Source: Aureispira sp. CCB-QB1
Lineage (GTDB): Bacteria > Bacteroidota > Bacteroidia > Chitinophagales > Saprospiraceae
Assembly (NCBI RefSeq): GCF_000724545.1
Contig: NZ_JHBV01000049.1
Location: forward strand, 1-64,000
Length of the DNA: 64,000 bases
Direction of reading: 5' to 3'
Translations under genes and position numbers: made by a program
In this document: in pieces, positions 36,984-45,119 of the stretch
How the letters are laid out: every line of letters begins with the position of its first letter
Numbering within the stretch: the stretch's first letter is position 1
The notes under the pieces: model-generated
The model's input: the letters and a program-made list of their open reading frames with translations, nothing else
The model's database searches: none
Told to the model about the DNA's origin: nothing

Positions 36984-38264
36984 TTAGTTAACAAAAATCA
37001 ATTGACAGTTGGGCATTTGTTCTTGAAAACGTTTTAACTCCTTCTCTGGAAAATTGTGCTGTTTAGAAATATACAACTCCTGTAACTGCTGCCACCCACT
37101 TAAATCTTTGGGAAATCTTGAGATTTTGGTATTTTCTATATTCAATTTCTTAAGTGCCGTTAACTGTTGAATTGATTTTGGAAGTTTCCTTATTTTATTT
37201 CCCTCCAAATAGAGTTCTTCTAAATGTTTCAATTCTTGAAGCACATCTAAGGAAGGGAATTTTCTATGCCCTCCTCTTCCTAAATCTAAAACACGAAGTG
37301 CTTTCAACGCTACTAAGCCATCCATAAAACATTTGCGGCTACTCTTTTGATTAATCAGATACAACTCTTCTAGTTTTTTCAATTCAAAAACCCAAAGGGG
37401 GGGCTTGAGCAAGGCATATTGAGGATATGCATTTAAATTTAAATAGCGAAGTTTTTTTAGTCTGCCAAGTCCTTCTGGTAAAGAGTTATTATAATTAAAT
37501 TTTAAATTTAAGTGTTCTAGTTCACTTAATTCATTAATAGAATAAGGGATCGATTTCAGCTCGTTGTGTGCTAAATTTAAAAACCTCAGTTTGGATAAAT
37601 TCTTTATTGAATTTGGTAAGGAATTTAAGTCATTGAAACTTAAATCTAAATATTCCAAAGACTTGAGCTTTCCAAAGGAGTTTGGTAGGGACTTGAGCTT
37701 ATTAAAGAAATTTAATTTGAGTTCCTTTAAAGCACTTAAATTTCCAATAGATTCAGGAAGTACCTCTAGACCATTTCTTGCGAAATTCAACTTTTCCAAT
37801 GAAGTTAAATTTCCTATACTTGAAGGCAAAACATCCAAATAATTAAAAGCCAAATTCAACTCTTTTAAGTTTTTTAATTGCCAAATCGTTTCAGGTAGTT
37901 CACGAAGGCTATTGTCATACAAATCCAATCTTGTCAACTGACTTAATTCTCCAATATCATTAGGTAGTTTTGATAATTTATTTTCATCAACGTATAACCA
38001 TTCTAACTTCTTTAAGTTTTTAATAGAAGAAGGCAATCTTCTTAGTTTATTGGCAGATAAGAGGAGATGCTTCAAGCTGGTCATTTCTCCAATGCATGAA
38101 GGTAAAACATCAACTTTAGTATCTACCAAAACTAAAATTTTGGTATTGGTTAATTCACAGATGGAATCAGGAAAACTTAGCCACTCCTCGCCACTTAATC
38201 TAACTTTTTGGGCAGTAGAAAGAATTGGAATAAAGAAACAAAATAGATAGAGGATAGTTTTCAT
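36984..38264 (-). CDS. Secreted leucine-rich-repeat protein, copy 2
   Basis: This 426-aa protein is the upstream twin of 35618-36898, with the same signal peptide and repeat number. Differences in the middle hit mainly the variable, likely exposed positions of the repeats (for example DENKLSKLPNDIGELSQ against DENNLFTLPTSIGELSQ, and FARNGLEVLPESIG against LTRIGLDSLPESIG), while Leu and Pro framework positions are kept. The start is 3 bp after the stop of the calpain-like gene, which argues that the two were made as one unit. The partner is unknown. Copy 2 is probably the parent, as it keeps the fuller upstream context. Confidence 0.92.
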   Translation of the reverse strand: MKTILYLFCFFIPILSTAQKVRLSGEEWLSFPDSICELTNTKILVLVDTKVDVLPSCIGEMTSLKHLLLSANKLRRLPSSIKNLKKLEWLYVDENKLSKLPNDIGELSQLTRLDLYDNSLRELPETIWQLKNLKELNLAFNYLDVLPSSIGNLTSLEKLNFARNGLEVLPESIGNLSALKELKLNFFNKLKSLPNSFGKLKSLEYLDLSFNDLNSLPNSIKNLSKLRFLNLAHNELKSIPYSINELSELEHLNLKFNYNNSLPEGLGRLKKLRYLNLNAYPQYALLKPPLWVFELKKLEELYLINQKSSRKCFMDGLVALKALRVLDLGRGGHRKFPSLDVLQELKHLEELYLEGNKIRKLPKSIQQLTALKKLNIENTKISRFPKDLSGWQQLQELYISKQHNFPEKELKRFQEQMPNCQLIFVN

Positions 38265-38267
38265 GAA

Positions 38268-39062
38268 TTAGCCAATGATAATCTTTTTAAAATACTGTTG
38301 AAGTTCTGCTCTTGTTACTACAATTTTCTCACCACCTTGATAATCTGAGCTGTGTGGGTTTTGCAGTTCAAAAGACTCTTTTCCTAATTGCTCAATATTT
38401 TCTATGCCTCCTAAAGAATACTCGTGATTGGCATATAAATAACCTCTTTTTTTAAGATGGATACTTTTTTCGCCCGATTCAGAAACGGCAAGCTCCTCAT
38501 TGTTTCCAAAATCTTTCCTTGTCACAAAACGAGCCTTTGGTAATTTATTATTCCCATTATTGTATACTTGAAAGAGTGTTGCTAAGGCTGTATTTAATTC
38601 CGAAGGCAAATCAAAAGAAGAAATCTTTTTTCCTGTTAATAGTTGAAAAGCGTCTTCTTGTTTAGCCAAATTCAAATCCTCACTCCCTGAATCAAGTTCA
38701 GCAAAAGAGCCTTCCAACTGAGCTAAAGCTTTCTCTAGCAACTGTACCCAAATCTCTTCTGTTGCTGTTCCTGCTTTTGCAAAGTATGTTTCATCTTTTA
38801 TATCTTTGTCATCAACTCCTGTACTTTGTGCTTTCTTTTTTACTACTTTTTTTCGGACAAATGTAGGTTTTACTTTGATAGGTATTCTTTTGTTTCCTGT
38901 TTCTGAACGCTCGTCTGGTACATATAATTTTACAATATAATGAAGCTTATCCCCTGTATCAAAAGAACCTGTAATGATAGAATCCTTTCCTCCAAAAAAT
39001 TGTTCTGGACTAAATTTTGCCAAAGCTTCAACCCCTGACAAGAAATAACAATGGTTATTTGC
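38268..39062 (-). pseudogene. 5'-truncated calpain-like (C2) cysteine protease
   Basis: The readable frame contains the C-terminal part of a calpain-type catalytic domain: HYIVKLYVPDE, EIWVQLLEKALAQLEGSFAE (the family W-x2-LLEKA-x-A), ANHEYSLGGI (catalytic His) and ELQNPHSS (Asn). The first in-frame start is TTG at 39041, but the frame stays open to 39062 and reads HCYFLSGVEALAKF, which looks like the catalytic Cys box (GDCYFLS type). A TAA at 39063-39065 ends it, and no sequence like the usual region before the Cys follows upstream. So the breakpoint is just before the active-site Cys, and protein made from 39041 (257 aa) would lack it. It may survive as a non-enzymatic domain because it lies 3 bp before an LRR gene. 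Confidence 0.7.
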
Positions 39063-39209
39063 TTAGTAGTTAATCATTTATAATTTTAGTTTTCAAGGAA
39101 ATGATTAATATTACATCTTTTTAGGAAACAATTTCGTTCAAAAAGTTTCTTAGTTATCGTTTTTAAGGAGTTTAAAATGAGTGTTGGTGCCACTTTAAAC
39201 CCCTTACTC

Positions 39210-39953
39210 TTATAAATTATGCACTTTGTCATCTTCAATCAAGGGCATCCCTTTGTAAGCCATGAGTAGGCGAGCAGTAGCCAAAACATCTTTTTTGCAA
39301 TATACCTCAATACGATCTAAATCGTTGGTTTCCCAATAGGTTTTGCCAACTTCACTACCATCAATATCATCTTTTGGTGTAGGAATGTTAAAGACACCAC
39401 ACAGCAATTTTAATGCCGTATAGCTCTTAAAGTCTCCAAACTTCCAAACAGTCATGGTATCGAGTAGATGCGTCAACTCCCATGGTTTTTTGCCTGGTAA
39501 GTTTAGCATTTCGGGAAATTCTAAGCCTTGTATAACCATTCTTCGGCAGGTATAAGGAACATCGAATTCTTTGATATTATGCCCACAAATAAAATGTTTT
39601 CGTGGATTGTTGTAATGCTTGGTTAATAACTCTGAAAATTCCTCTAGTAATTTCTTTTCATCGTGATCGTAGTACGATTTTAGATGAAAGTTCAAAGCGC
39701 CTTGTGCATCGGGGCGAAAAACGCCAACAGATATACAAACAATCTTTCCAAACTCTGCATAAATCCCCGCAAATTCTGTGTAAGACTCTGCTGGTTCTAA
39801 ACGTTCTTCTTCTGGTTTTCGTGCCTGTATTTGTGTTGATTTGATATCCCATAGTTTTTGCATGGTAGGATTTAAATCAGCATAACTTTTGTGTCCAGAT
39901 ACAGTTTCTATGTCCAAAACAAGGACATTGGTTAAATCAATATTGTTGAGCAT
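39210..39953 (-). CDS. DnaQ-like 3'-5' exonuclease of the PolB-like type
   Basis: The 247-aa protein shows exonuclease motifs of the DEDDy class: VLVLDIETVSGH (ExoI, Asp14 and Glu16), ICGHNIKEFDVPYTCRRM (ExoII) and YCKKDVLATARLL (ExoIII, Y-x3-D). It matches the stand-alone 'Rnase_H_PolB_like' group, which is the proofreading domain of family-B polymerase without the polymerase. Activity on DNA or RNA 3' ends with two metal ions is expected. It has no signal peptide. The gene is alone, upstream of the calpain-like remnant and divergent from the ADP-ribosylglycohydrolase gene. Confidence 0.9.
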   Translation of the reverse strand: MLNNIDLTNVLVLDIETVSGHKSYADLNPTMQKLWDIKSTQIQARKPEEERLEPAESYTEFAGIYAEFGKIVCISVGVFRPDAQGALNFHLKSYYDHDEKKLLEEFSELLTKHYNNPRKHFICGHNIKEFDVPYTCRRMVIQGLEFPEMLNLPGKKPWELTHLLDTMTVWKFGDFKSYTALKLLCGVFNIPTPKDDIDGSEVGKTYWETNDLDRIEVYCKKDVLATARLLMAYKGMPLIEDDKVHNL

Positions 39954-40186
39954 AAATAGTAGTATGGTTGATTAAATGTTTCTTAGCATTTATACGATGT
40001 AGTTATAATAATGTTCTCAAAAAAGTTATCTTATTTGGTTTTGTAATTATTTAGTTTATTTGTTTAAAATAAACTACTCATAAGAAATACTTAAAGAAAT
40101 ACATCAAGTGAAAGTAATTAAAAATAGGGAACTTTTTAAGAAACACTCCTGTTAAAGGACTTTGTTTAATAATAAAATGAAGTAGG

Positions 40187-41002
40187 ATGATTGGTATAAT
40201 AGCTGGTGATATCATAGGTTCGGTTTACGAATACCCTTTTTACAAAGGAACATGGACAAAAGAAAAGCCTTATAAGAATTTTGAACTTTTTCAGCCTAAG
40301 AGTCGCTTTACAGATGATACAACAATGTCATTAGCAATTGCGGATGCTTTATTGAAGGGGCAAAACTATGGAAGGTGTTTGCATGATTATGGAAACCAAT
40401 ATTGGGGAGTAGGATATGGTGGAAATTTTAAAAAATGGTTGCAAACGCCTTTTGAAAAATGTGTTCCTTATGGGAGTTTTGGAAATGGATCGGCTATGAG
40501 AGTAGGGGCGATTGGGTGGGCTTTTGATACAGAACAAAAGGTCTTGGAAGAAGCCCAAAAAACGGCCTTACCTACGCACAATCATTCAGAGGGAATAAAA
40601 GGAGCACAAGCAGTTGCATTAGCTATATTTTTAGCTAGAAACGGAGCTTCTAAAGAAGTTATTAAGCAGCGAATTCAAGAAAAAATGATGTATAATTTGG
40701 AGCAAGATATTGAAACCATACGAACTAGTTATACATTTGATGTCACTTGTCAAGGATCAGTACCTCAATCTATTTGTTGTTTTTTAGCATCTGATAATGT
40801 AGAGGATGCTATTCGTCTTGCCATTTCGTTAGGAGGAGATACCGATACGATGGCCGCAATATCGGGAGGAATTGCATTGGCTTATTATCAAGCAATACCA
40901 ATATATATTTACGATAATACCAAAAAATATTTAGATGAACATTTGTGGCATGTTTTACAGACCTTTGAAGATAAATATAATATAAATTATAACCTTATTT
41001 AA
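40187..41002 (+). CDS. ADP-ribosylglycohydrolase family protein
   Basis: The 271-aa protein has the signatures of the ADP-ribosylhydrolase (DraG/ARH) fold: GIIAGDIIGSVYEYP at the start, SRFTDDTTMSLAIADALL (metal-binding T-D-D near 45-50), NGSAMRVGAIGW, THNHSEGIKGAQAVALAIFL, and SLGGDTDTMAAISGGIALAYY (the second metal site, near 215-235). These enzymes remove ADP-ribose from proteins, nucleic acids or small molecules with two Mg ions. No ADP-ribosyltransferase is recognised next to it, so this is not an obvious DraT/DraG or toxin-antitoxin pair. It is cytoplasmic and a single gene. Confidence 0.93.
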   Translation: MIGIIAGDIIGSVYEYPFYKGTWTKEKPYKNFELFQPKSRFTDDTTMSLAIADALLKGQNYGRCLHDYGNQYWGVGYGGNFKKWLQTPFEKCVPYGSFGNGSAMRVGAIGWAFDTEQKVLEEAQKTALPTHNHSEGIKGAQAVALAIFLARNGASKEVIKQRIQEKMMYNLEQDIETIRTSYTFDVTCQGSVPQSICCFLASDNVEDAIRLAISLGGDTDTMAAISGGIALAYYQAIPIYIYDNTKKYLDEHLWHVLQTFEDKYNINYNLI

Positions 41003-41007
41003 AACAT

Positions 41008-41200
41008 TACTCCGTTGAAAAATTGTATTAGTTTGATTATCAGTAAGATGTTCTTTGTTAACCTTTATGCTAAAAGTGGTAATCAAACTAATGCAAGATG
41101 CTTTTTTACGTTTTTACTTCGTGAGCCTACGGGTTCGTAGGAAAACTAAAAAACTAAGCGATAGCGATCTCACGACCGCAGGGAGCTAATCAACGGAGTA
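41008..41200. repeat. 193-bp intergenic element with 11-bp terminal inverted repeats
   Basis: The arms TACTCCGTTGA (41008-41018) and TCAACGGAGTA (41190-41200) are perfectly inverted. Inside is a second inverted pair around 41029-41041 and 41083-41095 (ATTAGTTTGATTA and TAATCAAACTAAT). The 36 bp at 41152-41187 recur exactly, inverted, at 51898-51933. It begins 6 bp after the ADP-ribosylglycohydrolase stop. It does not encode a protein. Confidence 0.75.
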
Positions 41201-41346
41201 TTATTAAAATAGAATGAAGCCCTTTTGTAGGCTTGTTTGAGCTGAAAACGAAGTTATTACTTAAAAAATACTTTGAATTTTCAAAAAAAAGCATAAAATT
41301 TTGTGGTACTCTTTAAAAGTTCTGAAAAATATGTTTATCTTCGTTA

Positions 41347-41414
41347 TATCTTTGTGTTTATTTGTTTGGGTTTTTAGGACTCTTCCTTCTAGTGATAGTT
41401 GGAAGAGTTTTTTG
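41347..41414 (+). terminator. Terminator with a nearby -7 box upstream of the GH3 gene
   Basis: ACTCTTCC (41379-41386) pairs perfectly with GGAAGAGT (41401-41408), followed by T6. At 41347-41354 TATCTTTG matches the -7 box, though no -33 element is visible. A very short transcript could be made, or the hairpin may end transcripts from upstream. The 350 bp between the repeat and the GH3 gene contain nothing else I recognise. Confidence 0.6.
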
Positions 41415-41557
41415 TTTTTAGCTAGATGAGATTGATTTTGGGATTAAGAATTGTTGCAAGTAATATCTTATTTGAAACGAAATTAGAATCCATAAAATAG
41501 TACAATTTATGACTTTAAGCTTATTTTTGTGCTCATCAAATTCTAAGATTAAGACCA

Positions 41558-43063
41558 ATGTCATTAAAAACAAAGATCGTTTATCCAATAGCCAAGTTTA
41601 TCTCTAAAAAAGTGGAGCGAGATGCTTCTAATGCACTTCGTTATCAGGCAAAAATACGAGAACAATTAATACAGGTAGGGCGAAGGACATTTTTTGGTAA
41701 GGAGCATAATATGGACAAAATTAAGTCTTATCAAGATTTTAAAATGCAAATTCCTTTAGCTGATTATGAGGATTTAAAACCTTATATCTACCGAATTAAT
41801 GCGGGGCAATCTAATGTTTTGTGGAAGGGCAAACCTCAATATTATGCCAAAACATCTGGAACAACTTCGGGCGCCAAATATATTCCTTTGACTAAAGAAA
41901 GCATTCCCAATCATTTTGGAACAGCTAGAAATGCTATTTTTCATTATATGGCAACAACAGGAAGAACCGATTTTATGGATGGTAAAATGATGTTTCTTTC
42001 AGGAAGCCCAACTCTAGAAGAGCATTACAATATACCAACAGGACGCCTGTCAGGAATTTCCAATCACTTGATTCCTGCTTGGCTAAAAAAAAGCCAAATG
42101 CCAACTTATACAACAAATTGTATAGAGGATTGGGAACAAAAACTAGATAAAATTGTCTTAGAAACAGCAAAGGAAGATATGCGTTTAATTAGCGGCATTC
42201 CTCCTTGGGTGCAAATGTATTATGAGCGATTGTTAGAATATACGGGCAAAAAAACAGTATTGGATGTCTTTCCCAATTTTTCTATGTTTGTATATGGTGG
42301 GGTAAACTTTGAACCTTATCGTGCTAAACTAGAGGCTTTGGTTGGTGCAAAAATTCCAAGTGTAGAAACATATCCTGCATCAGAAGGTTTTTTGGCGTTT
42401 CAAGATCAACAAGAGGATGATGGTTTGTTGTTGAATGTTAATTCTGGGATTTTCTTTGAATTTGTTCCATTGAGCGAAATGGGAAAAGAGGTTCCTAAAC
42501 GATTATCTTTGGAAGAAGTTGAACTAGGAGTACAGTATGCTGTTGTACTGAATACCAATGCAGGACTGTGGGGATATAAAATAGGAGATACGGTAGAATT
42601 TGTATCAACAAATCCTTATCGAATCAAGGTTACAGGACGTGTTAAACATTTTATCTCTGCTTTTGGCGAGCATGTCATTGCCAAAGAGGTAGAAACTGCC
42701 ATCTTGGAAGCCGCAGCTTTGTATGGTGCAAAAATCATAGAGTTTACGGTTGCGCCTCAAGTGCAACCACCTCATCAAGCTTTGCCTTATCATGAGTGGT
42801 TGGTGGCATTTGATGTTGTGCCTGATAATTTAGAGGCTTTTGCTCAAACAGTAGACAAAAAAATGCAGGCACAAAACATTTATTACAAGGATTTAATTGA
42901 GGGGAAAGTGTTGCAAACGTTAAAAATTCGACCGCTGCATAGAGATGCTTTTAGGAATTATATGAAATCAATTGGCAAACTTGGAGGACAAAATAAAGTA
43001 CCTCGGTTGTCTGACAATAGAAACATCGCTTCTCAATTGGAAAAATATATTATAAAACAATGA
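41558..43063 (+). CDS. GH3 auxin-responsive-promoter family protein
   Basis: The 501-aa protein matches the GH3 branch of acyl-adenylate enzymes over its length: TFFGKEHNMDKIKSYQDF, YYAKTSGTTSGAKYIPLTKE (ATP-binding S-GTTSG loop), VYGGVNFEPYRAKLEA, VETYPASEGFLAFQDQ (second nucleotide motif), and the C-terminal YRIKVTGRVKHFISAFGEHV. Plant GH3 enzymes conjugate jasmonate or auxin to amino acids; bacterial members are common in Bacteroidota but their substrates are unknown. It is cytoplasmic with no signal peptide. The riboflavin synthase gene follows 133 bp downstream. Confidence 0.93.
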   Translation: MSLKTKIVYPIAKFISKKVERDASNALRYQAKIREQLIQVGRRTFFGKEHNMDKIKSYQDFKMQIPLADYEDLKPYIYRINAGQSNVLWKGKPQYYAKTSGTTSGAKYIPLTKESIPNHFGTARNAIFHYMATTGRTDFMDGKMMFLSGSPTLEEHYNIPTGRLSGISNHLIPAWLKKSQMPTYTTNCIEDWEQKLDKIVLETAKEDMRLISGIPPWVQMYYERLLEYTGKKTVLDVFPNFSMFVYGGVNFEPYRAKLEALVGAKIPSVETYPASEGFLAFQDQQEDDGLLLNVNSGIFFEFVPLSEMGKEVPKRLSLEEVELGVQYAVVLNTNAGLWGYKIGDTVEFVSTNPYRIKVTGRVKHFISAFGEHVIAKEVETAILEAAALYGAKIIEFTVAPQVQPPHQALPYHEWLVAFDVVPDNLEAFAQTVDKKMQAQNIYYKDLIEGKVLQTLKIRPLHRDAFRNYMKSIGKLGGQNKVPRLSDNRNIASQLEKYIIKQ

Positions 43064-43196
43064 TTACAAAGATACGATTAACCATATTGCTAGTACTTTA
43101 GTGTATGTGTTTGGCTTGTTAAAAGGCAAATCACAAATTATTATTAGTTGGTGCAAAATGGTTGGTAATAATCTAAGAAACAATACAATATAAAAT

Positions 43197-43796
43197 ATGT
43201 TTACAGGAATTATCAAAGAATTAGGAGTTGTTCAAAAAATAGAAAAAGAAGGTAGCAACATTCACATTACAATCGAGGCTGAAATGACCAAAGAGCTAAA
43301 AATTGATGAAAGTGTGGCACATAATGGGGTTTGTTTGACAGTTGTTGCTATTGATGGCAATCAATATACGGTTACGGCTATTGAAGAGACGATGTTAAAG
43401 ACGAATTTGGGCGATTGGATCGTTGGAACAGAAGTTAATTTGGAGCGCGCTATGGTTTTTAATGCTCGTTTGGATGGTCACATTATACAAGGTCATGTCG
43501 ATAAAACGGGAACGTGTACCCATATCAAAGAAGTAGACGGTAGTTGGTATTTTACATTTGAATACGAAGAAACAGAAGAGCATTTGGTAGTCGATAAGGG
43601 GTCGATTTGTGTAAATGGTACCAGTCTTACTGTTGTAGATCCTGCACCCAATAGTTTTTCAGTCGCTATTATTCCCTATACGTTCGAAGAAACGGTGTTT
43701 AGGAATATGAAAGTTGGAGATGCTGTTAATTTAGAATTTGATATTTTAGGAAAATACATTGCTAAATATGCAAAGTTATATGCGGGGAAACTATAA
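43197..43796 (+). CDS. ribE: Riboflavin synthase
   Basis: Riboflavin synthase dismutates two 6,7-dimethyl-8-ribityllumazine to riboflavin. The 199-aa protein has the two lumazine-binding repeats. The first starts MFTGIIKELGVVQKIEKEG and includes HNGVCLTVVAI; the second starts near residue 97 (HIIQGHVDKTGTCTHIKEVD) and includes GSICVNGTSLTVVDP. The C terminus GDAVNLEFDILGKYIAKYA forms the trimerisation helix. All are intact and the length is normal. Other rib genes are not in the window. A terminator follows. Confidence 0.97.
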   Translation: MFTGIIKELGVVQKIEKEGSNIHITIEAEMTKELKIDESVAHNGVCLTVVAIDGNQYTVTAIEETMLKTNLGDWIVGTEVNLERAMVFNARLDGHIIQGHVDKTGTCTHIKEVDGSWYFTFEYEETEEHLVVDKGSICVNGTSLTVVDPAPNSFSVAIIPYTFEETVFRNMKVGDAVNLEFDILGKYIAKYAKLYAGKL

Positions 43797-43857
43797 GTTT
43801 TGACTATTTAGAAAGTAGCATAGTAAGATATAATTAATCAGAGAGTATCTATTAGGG

Positions 43858-43896
43858 AGAGGGTATTGGCTTGCTTGAGTCAATGCCCTCTTTTTT
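43858..43896 (+). terminator. Terminator of ribE
   Basis: The arms AGAGGGTATTGG (43858-43869) and TCAATGCCCTCT (43880-43891) pair with one mismatch-like wobble region, followed by T6. It lies 60 bp after the ribE stop. Confidence 0.9.
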
Positions 43897-44051
43897 GTGC
43901 TATCCCCTAAATAAGAGTAGGGAAATCCCGCAAAAGTATCGTTGTTGCACGGATTGTATCTGGAGGTAGATTAAATGATATTTGTGTATATATTTTTTAA
44001 TGCATTGGAAAAAGAAAATTATTATACTCAAACAATTTAAAAATCAAATTT

Positions 44052-45086
44052 ATGAACAATCCAAGATTATTCCCCGTGGCTGTTATGGCTTTTTTTATGT
44101 ATGTTTTTTTGCCAAGCACTTTTTCTCAAATAGAAGTTCGGTCAGATGGTAGAGTGGCTGTGGGAAATTCTACCGTTTCGTCTGCTCAATTGAATATTTT
44201 TCAATCCAATCAAGGAGCTAGCTTGATGTTAGCCAATAGTAGGAATGCGACAGGCTCAAAATATGGGTTGCGAAACCAAGTGTTTAGTGGAGGAAATGGC
44301 TTAAAGTACGGAATCCATAACTTTGTTCAACAAAATGCAAGTGCTTCTTCTTCGCAGCATGCCTATGGGGCATATAGTTATGTGTTGGGAAATGGAAGCA
44401 GTAAAGCTTATGGACTTTATAATAAAATAAAGCACGATGGCAGTGGTGCTCGTTATGGTGTTTATAATGAAATAACTAATGATGGGACAGGAATGGCATA
44501 TGGTATTAACAACAGCGTTTCTAGTGAAGGAAGCGGTCGAGGTATTTACAATTATTATAATGGTGGAGCAGGAAGTTCTAATTATGGCATCTATAATTTT
44601 ATGTACAATAGCAATAATGGAACAGGGAAAGGCATTTATTCTTTTACCGCTTCATCCATAGGAGAGGCAGGATATTTTGCAGGGGATGTCTATGTTTCTG
44701 GTGTTGTCACTCAGTCTTCGGATTTGGCAACAAAAGAAAACATTAAAGAGGTAGATGGCGCATTGGCTATGATTGATAAATTAACGCCTAAGTCCTATAG
44801 TTATAAAACGATTCCAAGTTTGAATTTGCCTACAGGGGAGCAGTATGGATTTATTGCACAAGATTTAGAACAAGTATTCCCAACATTAGTCAAAAATGTA
44901 GAAGTAGTGCATCCCAAAGAACTGAAAGAGGAAGGAGAACAGCTACAGTCAATCAAAAGTGTCAACTACATAGGATTAACTCCAATTTTGGTAAAAGCAG
45001 TTCAAGAGCAACAGGAGTTAATTGAGCAACAGCAACAACTAATTAAACAGCTCCACCAACGTTTAGAGCGTCTAGAGCAAAAGTAA
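44052..45086 (+). CDS. Secreted protein with C-terminal S74 chaperone/peptidase domain
   Basis: The 344-aa protein has a signal peptide and then a low-complexity Gly/Asn/Ser-rich part (about 55-215) built of short repeats with the theme YG-I/L/V-Y/H-N (for example SKAYGLYNKIKHDGSGARYG). The C-terminal part from about 220 is an S74 intramolecular chaperone: SSDLATKENIKEVDGALAMI (catalytic Ser and Lys dyad region), YGFIAQDLEQVFPTLV, NYIGLTPILVKAVQEQQ, and a long Gln-rich coiled coil to the end. In phage tail fibres and some bacterial surface proteins this domain drives trimerisation and then cuts itself off. The M43 protease gene starts 33 bp downstream. Confidence 0.88.
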   Translation: MNNPRLFPVAVMAFFMYVFLPSTFSQIEVRSDGRVAVGNSTVSSAQLNIFQSNQGASLMLANSRNATGSKYGLRNQVFSGGNGLKYGIHNFVQQNASASSSQHAYGAYSYVLGNGSSKAYGLYNKIKHDGSGARYGVYNEITNDGTGMAYGINNSVSSEGSGRGIYNYYNGGAGSSNYGIYNFMYNSNNGTGKGIYSFTASSIGEAGYFAGDVYVSGVVTQSSDLATKENIKEVDGALAMIDKLTPKSYSYKTIPSLNLPTGEQYGFIAQDLEQVFPTLVKNVEVVHPKELKEEGEQLQSIKSVNYIGLTPILVKAVQEQQELIEQQQQLIKQLHQRLERLEQK

Positions 45087-45119
45087 TTGATTCGTTCACT
45101 GACAAAAAATCTAAATGTT

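Noticed and set aside
40187-41002. ADP-ribosylglycohydrolase as antitoxin of a toxin-antitoxin pair
   Set aside because: No ADP-ribosyltransferase is recognised next to it and the gene stands alone.
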